Shown piece after piece: positions 45,601 through 57,373 of a stretch of 64,000 nt of DNA. Position 1 is the stretch's first letter. Each line of letters begins with the position of its first letter. Position numbers and translations under genes: made by a program. The DNA comes from Closterium sp. NIES-65 (Eukaryota > Streptophyta > Zygnematophyceae > Desmidiales > Closteriaceae). The notes below the pieces were generated by a model. The model worked only from the letters and a program-made list of their open reading frames with translations, was not told where the DNA came from and ran no database searches. The stretch is from positions 40,228 through 104,227 of the forward strand of contig CANXME010000381.1 in assembly GCA_948144175.1 (NCBI GenBank), written 5' to 3'.

Positions 45601-46306
45601 GCAAGGAGACCCAGGGCTGAAGGTTGAGCTGATGCGCTGCGTACTGAACCGCAAACGGCCACAGAAAATAGGGGGCAGCCGCATGGATCATGGACGTACG
45701 AGCGACGTCCATGACCATGCCAATGCGGCGCTCAGCAATCCCATTTTGCTGTGGAGAGGCCGGAAGCGTGAAGGTCTGGCGGATGCCCTGTGCACGACAG
45801 AAGGCTCCCAGACGGGCAGAGGAAAACTCCCCGCCTCTGTCAGAGTGCAGACGCAAAACAGGAAAGTCCGAGGCGAAACTCTCTCTGAGCTGGAGACGAG
45901 CTGCGCGGATCCAGTCGATCAACACCTCAGTGACGTCACCCTTGCTGCGCAAGGGGAACACCGTGGTGTAACGCGAGTAGTCGTCAACCACCAGCAGGAA
46001 GTAACGCTCGTGGCCCTGGCCACGGACGCGGGCGGGGCCCCACACGTCCATCTGAAGAGTCTGCAGCGGAGCCTCTGTCGAAGGAAACTCGGAGGAGTGA
46101 GGGGCGGCGCGCTGCCGCCCCTCGACACAGGGAACGCAGGTAGGGGCAGGCCCCGGAGGTAGGGGAGGGAGGGACCGGGGGAGACCAGAGACAAGGACAC
46201 GGGAGGCAATGCCTCGGAGACGAGGCAGGGAGGGGTGACCAAGGCGGTGGTGCCAAAGGAGAGTCTGGTGGGAGAGGAGACGACACGAGCAGTGAGCAGA
46301 CTCAGG
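42629..46306 (-). mobile_element. broken Ty1/copia copy, larger part
   Basis: A - strand copy of the short-LTR family. It holds the 3' UTR (from 42629), RNase H and reverse transcriptase (about 42.79-44.2 kb), the repeat-rich linker (about 44.4-45.25 kb) and integrase (about 45.3-46.3 kb). It lacks the 3' LTR. At 46306 it is split by the element at 46307-53825, whose target duplication is TCAGG. It continues at 53826. It is broken, with about five breaks, and is older than the element inside it. Confidence 0.85.
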
Positions 46307-46437
46307 TGAGAAGAATTGAACGAGAATGAATGACTATGAAGTGAAGTGAATACAAATAGGAAACCCTAATTGTGATGTACCCCCTATGGGATACCCCACT
46401 ATAGCTTACACAAACAAGTAAGCTATATGTTCTGACA
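46307..46437 (-). repeat. 3' LTR of the nested copia element
   Basis: 131 bp, two differences from 53695-53825. Confidence 0.93.
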
Positions 46438-46634
46438 CACCCCCATAGGCAAAGTGGGGGAGAACAAGGGGTCACAAGACCAGTCAAGCAAAGCAAAGCA
46501 AAGCTCAGGGTGGATCACAAAGTCACCACGCATTCCGAGCACAAGTTCAAAGGCCACAAGGCCAGTTCACATGCAAGATCATATATAGAGGTATACAAGA
46601 GCAAGAGTATATATATGCGAAGGTACAAGCAAGG

Positions 46635-49600
46635 TCAAGAGGAGAGCAAGTGAGGCAAGAAAGGCACAAGACCCAACTGCGTGCAGCAACGCTGATGATC
46701 ACAAGGCGCAAGTGCCTTGGTGAAGACATCAGTAGTGTTGGCCTCAGAGGCCACGTACGCAAGTCGCAGCTGTCCACGCTGCTGTAGCTCACGAGCAAGA
46801 AAGTAGCGAAGAGCAATGTGCTTCGTTCTGTGCTCCAGTCGCTGCTCTCGACACAAGGCCAGCATGGCCTTGTTGTCTACGTACAGGACTGGAGGAGAAC
46901 GAGGCTGCTCTCCAAGGTCGGTCAGCAGGTAGGTGAGCCATCGTAACTCCTGTGCAGCCATAGCCCCAGCGTAGATCTCAGCCTCACAACTAGAGCCGAG
47001 AACAGAAGACGAGCGGGTAGCCCGCCACGAGACAGAGCCGGAACCAAGGCTGAAGGTGTAACCCTGTGACGACCGCTGCGTAGCCTGGTCGTCAGCCCAA
47101 GAAGCGTCTGCGTGCCCAGTGAGGACCACTGGACTGCGCCCTCCAAGCACTAGCCCCATGCCCGACGTACTGCACAAGTAGCGCAACACCCTCTTCGCTG
47201 CAGCCATGTGCTCTGGTCGGTGTCTCCCAGGAGCAACAAAGCGTGCGAGAATGCTAAGAGGGTATGCGAGGTCAGGTCGTGTGCAGGTCATCAGGTACAT
47301 GAGGCAGCCAACAAGCTCTGCAAACGGGCCACTCGACTCTACGGACTCATCCGAAGGCAGAGCTGAGAGCGAGTGGCGAGTAGGCAGAGGAGTGGCCTGA
47401 GGCGAGGAGTACGTGAAGCCGAAGCGCTGAAGGACCTGCTGCACCATGTGTGACTGAGTTAGGGTAATGGTGCGGCGTGCTCTGTCCCGGGTGATCTGCA
47501 AGCCAAGGTAGCTGCGCAGTTCACCCAGGTCAGTGCACGTGTGTCTCTTCTGCTGCTCGGACTTCACGTAGGCGAGTCCAGCAGTGTCAGCTGTGGCAAA
47601 GACCAAGTCGTCGACGTACACGAGGATGTAGAACGGCGGCAGAGAGGTGTCGGTGCGCAGAAACAGCGACGGGTCGGCAGTGGAAGGAGCAAACCCAAGT
47701 GCCGCGAGCGTAGTCCTCAGTGTGTCGTGCCACTCACGTGGCGCCTGGCGGAGACCGTAGACTGGACGCCGGAGACTCCACTGGGTACCAGGAGGGAAAG
47801 ACCCAGTGAAGCCAGGTGGGCGACGCAGCCAGATCTCCTCGTGCAGGCTGCCCTGCAAGAAAGCTGTGCTGAAGTCGAGAGAGTGCAGCTCGTAGTCACG
47901 GTGAGCAGCAACGTGCAGCAGAACCCAAAGAGTGGTCATCTTCGGGGTGGGGGAGAAGGTCTGAAAGTAGTCAACCCCCTGCCGCTGACTGAAGCCACGA
48001 GCCACGTAACGCGCCTTGAAGACAGGCGGAGAACCCGGCGGCCGCTTCACCCTGAAAATCCACATGCCACTGACGATGTTCGCCCCAGGAGGGGGAACAG
48101 CGTCAACGTAGGTGCCTGTGGACTTCCAGGAAGCCATCTCTGCATCCATAGCTGCCTGCCACTGAGAGGAGTAGGGACCCTCTATCGCCTCCGCGTAAGA
48201 GCGCGGAGTCGGGATGTCTGGTGCATCCGGGTCTCCCTCAGGGGCTAGCAGTACAGACGCGAGACGAGGTGAAGCGGCGGCCAGACACTGGAACTCCTCC
48301 TGCCTGTCCTCAAGGACGTCCGTGCCAAGGGCACACTCACCCCCGACGGACGGAGGACAGGCGGACTCAGACTCAGTGACAAGACGAGCAGCGTAGTCTA
48401 GACGACAGCGCGCAGCAATGTCGACAAGCTCAGTGACAAGGGCATACGCAGCAGACGACTCGAAGGAGGGGTCAGTGACAGCAGTAGCCAGGAGACGCGT
48501 GACAGTAGGACTGGCAGCACGAAGAGAGTCCGACTCCGGGTCGGCAAGAGCAGGAAGAGAGGAAGCAGGAGGAGAAGGCAAAGGGGCACGCAGAGGAGCA
48601 GTGGACGGACGCAGTGACATCCGGTGCGTGCCAGGGACAGGAGGAGGACGCTGACGCGACCCGCGACCACTAGCGCGCTCAGTACGAACAGGCGACACAG
48701 GACGAGACGCAGGCGCACGACGCTCAGTAAGACCTCCAGTCGGACCAGCGTAGGGAGAAGGAGCAGGCAAAGGGGAGGCAGGCTGTAGCTGTGGCTGTGA
48801 CCGGACAGGCTGCGGACCCTCTAAGGGAGGAGGAGGAGGTGTAAGACCAAGAACCTGCTGCAGGAGCGGAACGAAGTACGGTCGGGGCCGCGCGGTGACG
48901 CTAGAAACAGCAGGAACAGCACCAGCAGCCCCGGCAGGAGCACCCACTCCAGCAGCACCTCCAGCAGCACCACCAGAAGCTCCAGAACCTCCAGCCGCAG
49001 CACCAGGAGCACTGTCAGTCGGACCGCCAACGGCAGGCTCAGCGCCAACACCCTCAGCAGGACCAGCTCCAGGAGAACTCTCAGACCCAGCAGCTCCAGC
49101 ACCCACAGTACGAGCACCGGCGGGGCGCGTAGCAGCAGTACCCTCTGCAGCCGAAGAACCACCAGCACCAGCAGCACGCCTCCAGCGCCTGGCAAACCAC
49201 TCACGCAGCTCCTGTGGGGAGAGTGGCTCCCGGCGAGACGAAGCACCCCCAGGCACAGCACCTCCAGGCTCAGCACCCCTAGACACAGCACCCCCAGGCA
49301 CAGCACCCCCAGGCTCAGCACCCCCAGGCTCAGCACCCCCAGGCGCAGCACCTCCAGGCTCAGCACCCCCAGGCACAGCACCCCCAGACTCGGCACCTCC
49401 AGGCTCAGCACCCCCAGGCAGAGCACCCCCAGGCTCAGCACCCCCAGGCTCAGCACCCCCAGACTCGGCACCTCCAGGCTCAGCACCCCCAGACTCCGCA
49501 CCCCCAGGCTCAGCTCCCGCAGCAGCACCAGAGTCACCAGTGACCTCGACAGGCTCGACCGCGTCTACCTGGGACACACCTGAAGGGGCAGGACCCTGAG

Positions 49601-52600
49601 GGGGGAGGGGGACTACCGGTGGGGGACCTGGTACCAAGAAGAGCGGGGGTGGGGGGAGGGACGGAGTGCGGTAGGGGAAGAGGCGGTAGTAGGGTACCGA
49701 CTCGTCGAACGTGACGTCCTGGGAGGACAGAACACGTCGAGAGGTGGGGTGGTAAAACTGCCACCCAGGGGCGTCGGGGGGGAACCCCAGGAAGACGCAG
49801 AGAGAAGCACGAGGGGACAGCTTGTCCGCAGACAGGTCGCGAACAAACGCCCGAGATCCCCAGACCCGGAACGCCGACGCATCGCCAACCTTCCCCGTCC
49901 ACAGCAGGGCTGGGGAGGTCTCTGGCCTGGAGACCCTGGGGTGGAGGTTGATCTGATGCGCCGCGTATCTGACCGCAAACGGCCACAGAAAATGGGGGGC
50001 AGCCGCATGCATCATAGACGTACGAGCGACGTCCATGACCATGCCAATGCGGCGCTCTGCAATCCCATTTTGCTGCGGTGAGTCCGGAAGCGTGAAGGTC
50101 TGGCGGATGCCTCGCGCACGACAGAAGGCACGCAGAAGGCCAGAGGAGAACTCTCCGCCTCTGTCCGAGTGCAGACGCAAAACAGGTAAGTCAGAGCCAA
50201 AGCTCCTCCGAAGCTGGAGACGAGCTGCGCGGATCCAGTCGATCAACACCTCAGTGACCTCACCCTTGCTGCGCAAGGGGAAGACTGTGGTGTAACGCGA
50301 GTAGTCGTCAACCACCAGCAGGAAGTAGCGCTCCTGACCCTGTCCACGGACGCGGGCTGGGCCCCACACGTCCATGTGAAGCGTCTGCAACGGGGCCTCT
50401 GTCGGAGGAAACTGGGAGGAGTGAGGGGCAGCACGCTGGCGCCCCTCGACACAGGGGACACAGGTAGGGCCAGGGCCCGGAGGAAGGGGAGGGAGAGACC
50501 GGGGAAGACCAGACACAAGGACTCGCGAGGCCATGCCTCTGAGCCGAAGCAGAGAGGGGTGGCCAAGGCGGTGGTGCCAGAGGAGGGTCTCGTGAGACAG
50601 ACGACGACACGAGCAGGGGGCAGACTCAGGACCAGACCTGGACGCTGCAGCAAACACCTAACCAGACGAAGGGACCCTACCAGACTCAGCACCTGGAGGA
50701 GAAGCAGTGGTCAGTGTGTACAGGCTCGACCCTGGCCGACGTGTAAACGTAGCCAGGTGGCGACCTGTATCCGCCTCCGTGTAGTGGGTCACCCGCTGAC
50801 GAGCAGGGGTGAACTGGTGGACACCCGCATCCTGGAGGTCAGCACCACTCACCAAGTTCGTCGAGAACGAGGGGAGGTAAAGACCAGTCAGGGTGCCAGA
50901 GGGGGCCGCCGGACACGGGAGGACAGTGGAGAAGCGAGACAGGACAGGCCCCCCAGAGGGGTCAGCCAGGGACACCGCAACCGGCCGACTCAGCGGCGTG
51001 AGAGTGGTGCGGTCCCTAAAGAAGGAGCGAGACGCTCCAGAGTCAAGGGTGAAGGTGTGAGAGGCCGAAGCCGACACAGTACCTGAGAGGGCAGACTCAC
51101 CAGCACCTGAGAGCACAGACGCACTGGCACCTAGAGCAGCAGCCTCACTAGTACCTGACTCGGGAGTACCAATGCCCGGGTCGGGCGGGAAACACCGGTA
51201 ACAGTCATCCTCATCACTACCAATCGCAGCATACATAGCAGAGAGAATAGCATCAAAATCAAGATCATAAATAGCTACACCAGCCCTAGACAGCTCTCCC
51301 CAGCGGGGGATCTCAGCTGCCTCCGGAAACTGCTGACGCCAGGCGTCAGTCAGGCGGCCAAAGCAGCGGCGGGCTGTGTGGGCGCCTCCACACCTCTCCC
51401 CTGCACGGTCACCGGTGCGAAGAACGTAGGGGCAAGGACCAAGCGCACCACCACGCTGACGCTGCGAGTACCACTCACGGAGCTGCTGAGGGGCGGGGAC
51501 GGTGCGAGAGCGCTGCTGCTGCTGTGGCTGCTGCTGCGGCTTCTGCTGCTGCTGCTGCTGGCGCTGACCACCCCCAGAGCTGCTCCGCTGGGACGAGCCA
51601 CTCCGACCCCCGCCTCCACCGCCACCCCCGCCTCCACCGCCACCCCCGTCTCCACCTCCACCTCCCCCACCAGGACCGTCGCTCCCACCGCTCCCACCGC
51701 CTCCTCCGCTACCACCTCCGCCGCCACCTCCGCCTCCATCGCCGCCACCAGTACCTCCACTCCCGCCACCACCCCCACCGCCACCCCCACTCCCCCCGCC
51801 ACCCCCACCGCCTCCTCCACCGCCCCCTCTAGCTCCACCCGCTCCCTTGCCCCCCTTGCTCTTGCCAGAGCGGCGTCTGCCGCTGGGGGCAGACGCCGCG
51901 CCGACCGACTCAAAACCAGTGAGGTCGGCCGCAGCGGCAGAGGCGACAGAGGGCAGCAGGGGGGAAGGACCACACCCCTCAAAGATGGGGGTGCGAGGGT
52001 CACCCCGAGAGGCCCCTACAGCGACAATACTCTTCTCAGCCGCTAGCAGGGACTCCTCAAGGAGGTCGACAGTGAGAGTGGTGGGACAGACAGAGAGAAA
52101 CTGGTCCCTAACGACACGAAGGGACTCAGGGAGACGGGTGACGAGAAAGTAGAGAGTGATGTACATGGGAGGAGGGTTCGCAGCGCGGAACTCAGCAGGA
52201 AGGGCAGCGCGGTAGCGGGTGTCACTAGCACGGAGGTGGGTAACGAGGTCAGCGACAGTGGGAAAGGAAGCGAGGTCAGGGAAGAGAAACGGTAGCATGA
52301 GGCGGCTAAGGGTAGCGGAGGAAGGGGAGGAGTAGCGTGCAACTACAGCGTCGTACAAGGCCTGAGCGGTCTTGCACTGACTAAAGTGGGCACGCTCAGA
52401 GGAAGGGAGGTGGCGACGCACAGCAAGACGTGCAGCAGCATCGCGGGTCGCCCACTTGGAGCGAACGGCAGAGTCAGCATCAGCAGGTGGGGCAGGGACA
52501 GCGCCAGAGACAAAGTCAAAGAGAGAGACCTCATCTATCGCATCACACAGTAAGTACAGCTGCAGGTCTTCAATCCAGACGGCAAAGTCAATGGCCCTCC

Positions 52601-52637
52601 CCTCAGCGTCAAAAGTAAGAACATTGGGGGTGGCCAT
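46635..52637 (-). CDS. gag-pol: copia gag-pol coding region of the nested element
   Basis: About 2,000 codons from ATG 52637 ([20 protein letters not shown]) to a terminal TGA. Parts in order: Gag (about 52.64-51.95 kb), Gly-rich linker and a poly-Gln run (about 51.85-51.5 kb), the expanded Cys/His motif (about 51.4 kb), protease LDSGAS (about 51.03 kb), integrase (about 50.6-49.6 kb), a long EPGGAESGG linker (about 49.55-49.2 kb), reverse transcriptase with YVDD (about 47.6 kb) and RNase H to the end. Codon use and motifs match the whole copy at 13476-19382. It carries about one break. Confidence 0.9.
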
Positions 52638-52719
52638 GGCAGCAGCTGAAAGTCTCACCGGGCTGGGAGAGTCGGGTAGGTCAGCAGTAGAGGAACACAG
52701 CTCAGGAACTGCGGCACGG

Positions 52720-53560
52720 CTCGGGCGGCTCGGGTTGCTGGGGCGGCGCGGGCGGCTCGGGCGGCTCGGGCGGCTCGGGCGGCTCGGGCGGCTCGGGTTG
52801 CTGGGGCGGCGCGGGCGGCTCGGGCGGCTCGGGCGGCTCGGGCGGCTCGGGCGGCTCGGGCGGCTCGGGCGGCTCGGGCGGCTCGGGTTGCTGGGGCGGC
52901 GCGGGCGGCTCGGGCGGCTCGGGCTGCTCGGCTGTCCGGGCGGCTCGTGCGGCGCTGGTGTCGCGATGGGCGGCTCGCTGGCGGCTCGCGGGCGGCTGCA
53001 CAGGCGGCTCAGGGACGGCGGCGCGGGCGGCTCAGGGAGCTCACGGGCGGCTGCGACGGGCGGCTCGCGGGCGTCGGGCGCTAGGGCGTTGGGGCGACGA
53101 CGGGCGGCGCTCAGGCGTTAGGGCGGGCGGCCGTAAGGGCGAAAGGGCGGTCGGCGCTCGGGCGCTAGGGCGGGCGGCCGGCCGTCAGGGCGCTAGGGCG
53201 GGCGGCCGTCAGGGCGCTAGGGCGGGCTGCGGTCGGGCGCTAGGGCGGGCGGCCGTCAGGGCGCTAGGGCGAGTGGCGCACGGGCGCTAGGGCGGGCGGC
53301 CGTCAGGGCGCTAGGGCGAGCGGCGCTCAGGCGCTAGGGCGGGCGGCCGTCAGGGCTCTAGGGCGGGCGGCGCTCGGGCGCTAGGGCGGGCGGCGCTCGG
53401 GCGCTACGGCGGGCGGCGCTCGGGCGCTAGGGCGGGCGGCGCTCGGGCGCTAGGGCGGGCGGCCGTCAGGGCGCTAGGGCGGGCGGCCGTCAGGGCGCTA
53501 GGGCGGGCGGCGTTCGGGCGCTAGAGCGGGCGGCCGTCAGGGCACTAGGGCGGGCGGCCG
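52720..53560 (-). repeat. two-block GC-rich leader array
   Basis: Block 2 (about 52720-52950) repeats GGCGGCTCGG next to gag, with an internal higher-order unit containing GGTTGCTGGGGCGGCGCG. Block 1 (about 53085-53560) repeats GGGCGCTAGGGCGGGCGGCCGTCA next to the primer-binding site. Confidence 0.85.
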
Positions 53561-53694
53561 TAAGAGGAGGGAGCGGCGGGAGCGCGACGGTAGGGGCGAC
53601 ACGCAGGGTCGCTAAAAAAAAAGAACGCGCGCCTCGGGGCGCGCTTCGGTGGGCCCTAGGAACAGTCCCTAGGAGGGGACCTGCTCTGATACCA

Positions 53695-53825
53695 TGAGAA
53701 GAATTGAACGAGAATGAATGACTATGAAGTGAAGTGAATACAAATAGGAAACCCTAATTGTGATGTACCCCCTATGGGATATCCCACTATAGCCTACACA
53801 AACAAGTAAGCTATATGTTCTGACA
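53695..53825 (-). repeat. 5' LTR of the nested copia element
   Basis: 131 bp, followed inward by TGGTATCAGAGCAGG on the - strand. Confidence 0.93.
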
Positions 53826-54106
53826 TCAGGACCAGACCTGGACGCTGCAACAAACACCTGACTCGACGCAGCTACCTGACTAGACTCAGCAACCGTAGGA
53901 GACTCAGTAGTAAGGGTGTACAGGCTCGACCCCGGCCGACGGGTAAACGTGGCCAAGTGTCGGCCCGTCCGGGCACACATACAGTGGGTCACCTGCTGAC
54001 TTGCAGGATTGAACTGGTCAACCCCCCTATCCTGTAGATCAGCTCCACTCACCAAGTTCGTAGAGAACGAGGGGAGGTAGAGACCTGACAGGGTGCCAGA
54101 GGGGGC
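53826..54106 (-). mobile_element. broken Ty1/copia copy, continuation of 42629-46306
   Basis: Protease-to-integrase region ([16 protein letters not shown], then [14 protein letters not shown]) that continues the copy split by the nested element; the TCAGG at 53826-53830 is the second target copy. It ends at 54106 where a Ty3-like LTR begins. Confidence 0.85.
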
Positions 54107-54485
54107 TGTGAGAGTACGACGGCTTATGCCAGCTATGCTTGCTTGCCTTTACTTTATTATGCTATTTCTAGCATATGATAATTATATGCATGCATGAATT
54201 GCTTGATTTCCTAGGCTAGGTGCTTTCCTATATTTTATTACAGTTATAGCACCGAGCTAGGTTGCGTGCACCAAATTCCGGCCTTTACGGTTGCCACCGA
54301 ATTGCCTTCTACCGAATTCGGTAAGGGTCTGTTCGGGACGCTACGCGGCCCGCGGAACCTTCGCGTAACACCTGGTTACGGGGCCTTGTGTCGAGCCTAT
54401 ATATAGCCTCGTGTTGTACCCAGGTGATCATTGAATTCGACTCAAATCTCATTCTCTTATCTGAGCTCGATCCTAGATCCTCGCA
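54107..54485 (+). repeat. 5' LTR of the Ty3-like element
   Basis: About 379 bp, TG...CA ends, AT-rich first third, TATATATA near 54400, followed after two bases by a TGGTAATCAGAGCC primer-binding-like site. Confidence 0.75.
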
Positions 54486-54916
54486 CTTGGTAATCAGAGC
54501 CTGTTTAGGCGCGAAGTTTTTCGACCGCTAAAACCTAGCTTTTAAAACCGCGGGGGCGACGACGGAAAGCGCCGATTTCGGGTGCGTAAACCAGTTCCGC
54601 GCTATTTTCTAACGTCCCCCTAGAACCGGTTTTCGAACACTCCTCAAGTCCAGTGGCGGAAAAGTTGGAATTTTGACCGTCGGATCGATTCGAATCTCAA
54701 CGGCCTCGAGAATTTCGCCCAAAAACGTTGAAATTTGGAGCGTCGGATCGAAATTCTTCTCAACGGCCGAGATCAGACGCGAATTTCTTCTAAGGGAGAA
54801 TAACGCGACCTACAGAATCAGCCCTCGTCATTTCTGCAGTCAACTCGACTCTCAGTAAGATGACCAGCGCCTAAAATTCATGTATTTTCGTCGCAAATCT
54901 TCTTATATATCGCCAA

Positions 54917-55939
54917 ATGGAGGAAAACGGTGATAATTCCGTACAGAAAATTACAGAGTTATACATCGACCTGGACCAGATGCGAGCGGTACTCCAGCGA
55001 ATAGAGGAGCTTCTGGCGAACCAGCCGACAGCCGCCACGGCAGCAGCGAACGCAGCGGCGAATGCAGCAGCGACGTCAGCAGCAACAGCGGCTACACTGA
55101 CACTTCACCCAGCAGCAGCGGCAGCAGCTACAATGAATCTTGAGGCGGCACGTTCGAGGCTACCGGAGACGTTCAATTCGAATGCGAGAGACACTGACGT
55201 TCGTCGATTCATTGCGACTCTCAAAATTTACTTCGAGGCTGTTGGCTGTACGACCCCGACACACGATGCAATGCGGATTCGGCTCGCAGCGACACTGTTA
55301 TGAGGCCCAGCGCTCAAGTGGATTTACAATAGCATTAAGATCCAAGGCGAGGGGTCATGGACGCAGTTTCGGGAAGCTTTTATTCAACGTTTCGAACCAA
55401 TCAACTCCAGCTACATGGCGCGGCAGCAGATTCATCGACATAAACAGTTCGGCAGTGTAACACAGTACACGCGGCAGATGGAGAGCCTCTTCAACCGAAT
55501 AACCGACCTGACCGAAGGGGAAAAAATCCAAGCGTATACTGAGGGGCTCAAGATGGCAGTGCGCCGACAAGTGATTGCCGCGAACTACAACAACTACCGC
55601 GACATGGTGTGTGTAGCAGAGAGATTCGATGCACTGACGCGAGATCAACCCGAGACACGACGCCACGTGCCGAACAGATCATTCGACACGAAGCGATCGG
55701 CACCACCCACGACCGCCGACCCAATGGATATCGACAAGATCGACGCGAAGCAACGGCCGACAAAATATGAGAAGTGCGAATTTTGCGGCGCAGCAGGACA
55801 TCGATTCTTGGCGTGTTGGAAAATGAAGAAGGCACGAGCGGAGCTGCAGGGCAACAACAGTGCGACATCCACGATGGCGAAAAAAGGAGGATATGATGGC
55901 GCGAATTTAAAACGCCACGACCGGCCGGCAACAGGGTAA
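54917..55939 (+). pseudogene. gag: Ty3-like gag region
   Basis: Starts MEENGDNSVQKITELYIDLD, has an Ala-rich stretch, then a retrotransposon Gag capsid pattern (RLPETFNSNARDTDVRRFIA, later SYMARQQIHRHKQFGSVTQY and FNRITDLTEGEKIQAYTEGL) and a canonical zinc knuckle CEFCGAAGHRFLAC (C-X2-C-X4-H-X4-C). This is the Gag of Ty3/gypsy elements, a lineage different from the copia copies around it. The region is broken. Confidence 0.8.
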
Positions 55940-56276
55940 ATCGCCGAGACAAATGGAGGCTCCGAGAAACAAGACTCTGCACCGACCGGGAAACTCCAGC
56001 CGAACACCCCTGAGAGTAAGAATATTCTCTCTCGAGGTTTTCAAGCCTTTGAAAAATTCAGGGGAGATTTCAAGGCCAAGAAAAAGCCTTCAGACATTAT
56101 TCAAGTACCTGAAAAGTTGGGCAAACCACTCCGGAGCGTTGAAAAGGGTCGTGCGTTCCAAGGAGTTCATATTCTCTCCCTGCAGCACGGTGTTAAGGCT
56201 CCCTATTGCCCACAGGTGAAGCCTACACAGCTGCAAAGGCTTAAGGGAAGGTTCCAGGCCATGACGAAGCTGAATC

Positions 56277-56408
56277 TGTCAAACATTATATATGTTGTGT
56301 TAGTTTAGGCTACAGTGGGTTAGCCTATAGGGGGTACACAATTCTAGGGTTAGGTACTTGTACTCATTTCACTGCTAGTTCATCCATTCCTGTTTAGTGA
56401 TTCCGACA
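56277..56408 (+). repeat. 5' LTR of the older copia element
   Basis: 132 bp, TGTCAAACATTATATATG...GATTCCGACA, with the primer-binding site at 56409. Confidence 0.9.
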
Positions 56409-56519
56409 TGGTATAGAGCAGGTCCTTCCTAGGACCGAAATTTTCTAAGGGCCCACCACTACGTAACTACCTACCTACCTACCTACCTGTGCCCTAGGGC
56501 GCCTCGGCGTGTCACGCCC

Positions 56520-57310
56520 CTAGAGGCCCCTCTTGACGGCCCCGCGCTAGCCCCGTTCAGGCCCCGTCGGCCCCACGCCCGCTCTCCCTAGCGGCCCCGT
56601 TCAGGCCCCATCGGCCCCTTTAAGGCCCCGTTCAGGCCCCGCGCTAGCCCCGTTCAGGCCCCGTCGGCCCCGTTTCAGGCCCCGTCAGCCCCGCGCTAGC
56701 CCCTCTCAGGCCCCGTCGGCCCGCGCTAGCCCCGTTTCAGGCCCCGTCGGCCCCGTTTCAGGCCCCGTCGGCCCCGCGCTAGCCCCTCTCAGGCCCCGTC
56801 GGCCCGCGCTAGCCCCGTTTCAGGCCCCGTCGGCCCCGCGCTAGCCCCTCTCAGGCCCCGTCGGCCCCGCGCTAGCCCCATTCAGGCCCCGATCGGGCTC
56901 GCGCTAGCCCCGTTTCAGGCCCCGTCGGCCCCGTTTCAGGCCCCGTCGGCCCCGCGCTAGCCCCGTTCAGGCCTCGTCGGCCCCTTGCTAGCCCCGTCAA
57001 GGCCCCGTTTGGCCCCGCGCTAGCCCCGCTCAGGCCCCGATCGGCCCCGCGCTCGCCCCTCTAGGGCCCCAACCGGCCCCGTGCCGACCTCGCCGACCCG
57101 TGCCCACCACCTAGAGGCCCCGGGCGGCCCGTTCCCGCCGCAGCACACGAGGGAGAGCGGGCGGCCCGTCCCCGCCGTGACCCGAGCCGTGCGACCCGAG
57201 CCGCGCGCGCCCCGAGCCGAGCCGCGCGCCCCGAGCCGAGCCGTACGCCCCGAGCCGAGCCGCGCCACCCAGCCGAGCCGCGACCCGACCTGAACCGAGC
57301 CGCGCCGCCC
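56520..57310 (+). repeat. two-block GC-rich leader array
   Basis: Block 1 (about 56520-57070) repeats GGCCCCGTCGGCCCCGCGCTAGC and CCCGTTTCA. Block 2 (about 57170-57310) repeats CGAGCCG units next to gag. Confidence 0.85.
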
Positions 57311-57373
57311 TGCCCTACCTGGTTCGTCCTACCTGCTTCTCCTACTGCTACTGCTGCTATTTCTACTGTTCCT

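Larger units (their letters stand above)
46307..53825 (-). mobile_element. nearly whole young Ty1/copia element, nested
   Basis: 7,519 bp with 131-bp LTRs at 46307-46437 and 53695-53825 that differ at two bases, and target duplication TCAGG (46302-46306 and 53826-53830). It has a canonical primer-binding site TGGTATCAGAGCAGG beside the 5' LTR, a two-block GC-rich leader and a purine tract before the 3' LTR. Its gag-pol is close to that of the whole element at 13139-20695. It looks nearly whole, with about one break. Its host is another copia copy of the same family, so insertion was into old element sequence. Confidence 0.93.
54107..56276 (+). mobile_element. Ty3-like LTR element, 5' part
   Basis: A 5' LTR of about 379 bp (54107-54485, TGTGAGAG...CTCGCA) with a TATATATA box near 54400, a primer-binding-like TGGTAATCAGAGCC from about 54488, and a Gag region from ATG 54917. 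The remainder of pol and the 3' LTR are absent: a copia element begins at 56277. Broken, with at least two breaks in the remaining part. Age cannot be estimated from one LTR. Confidence 0.8.
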
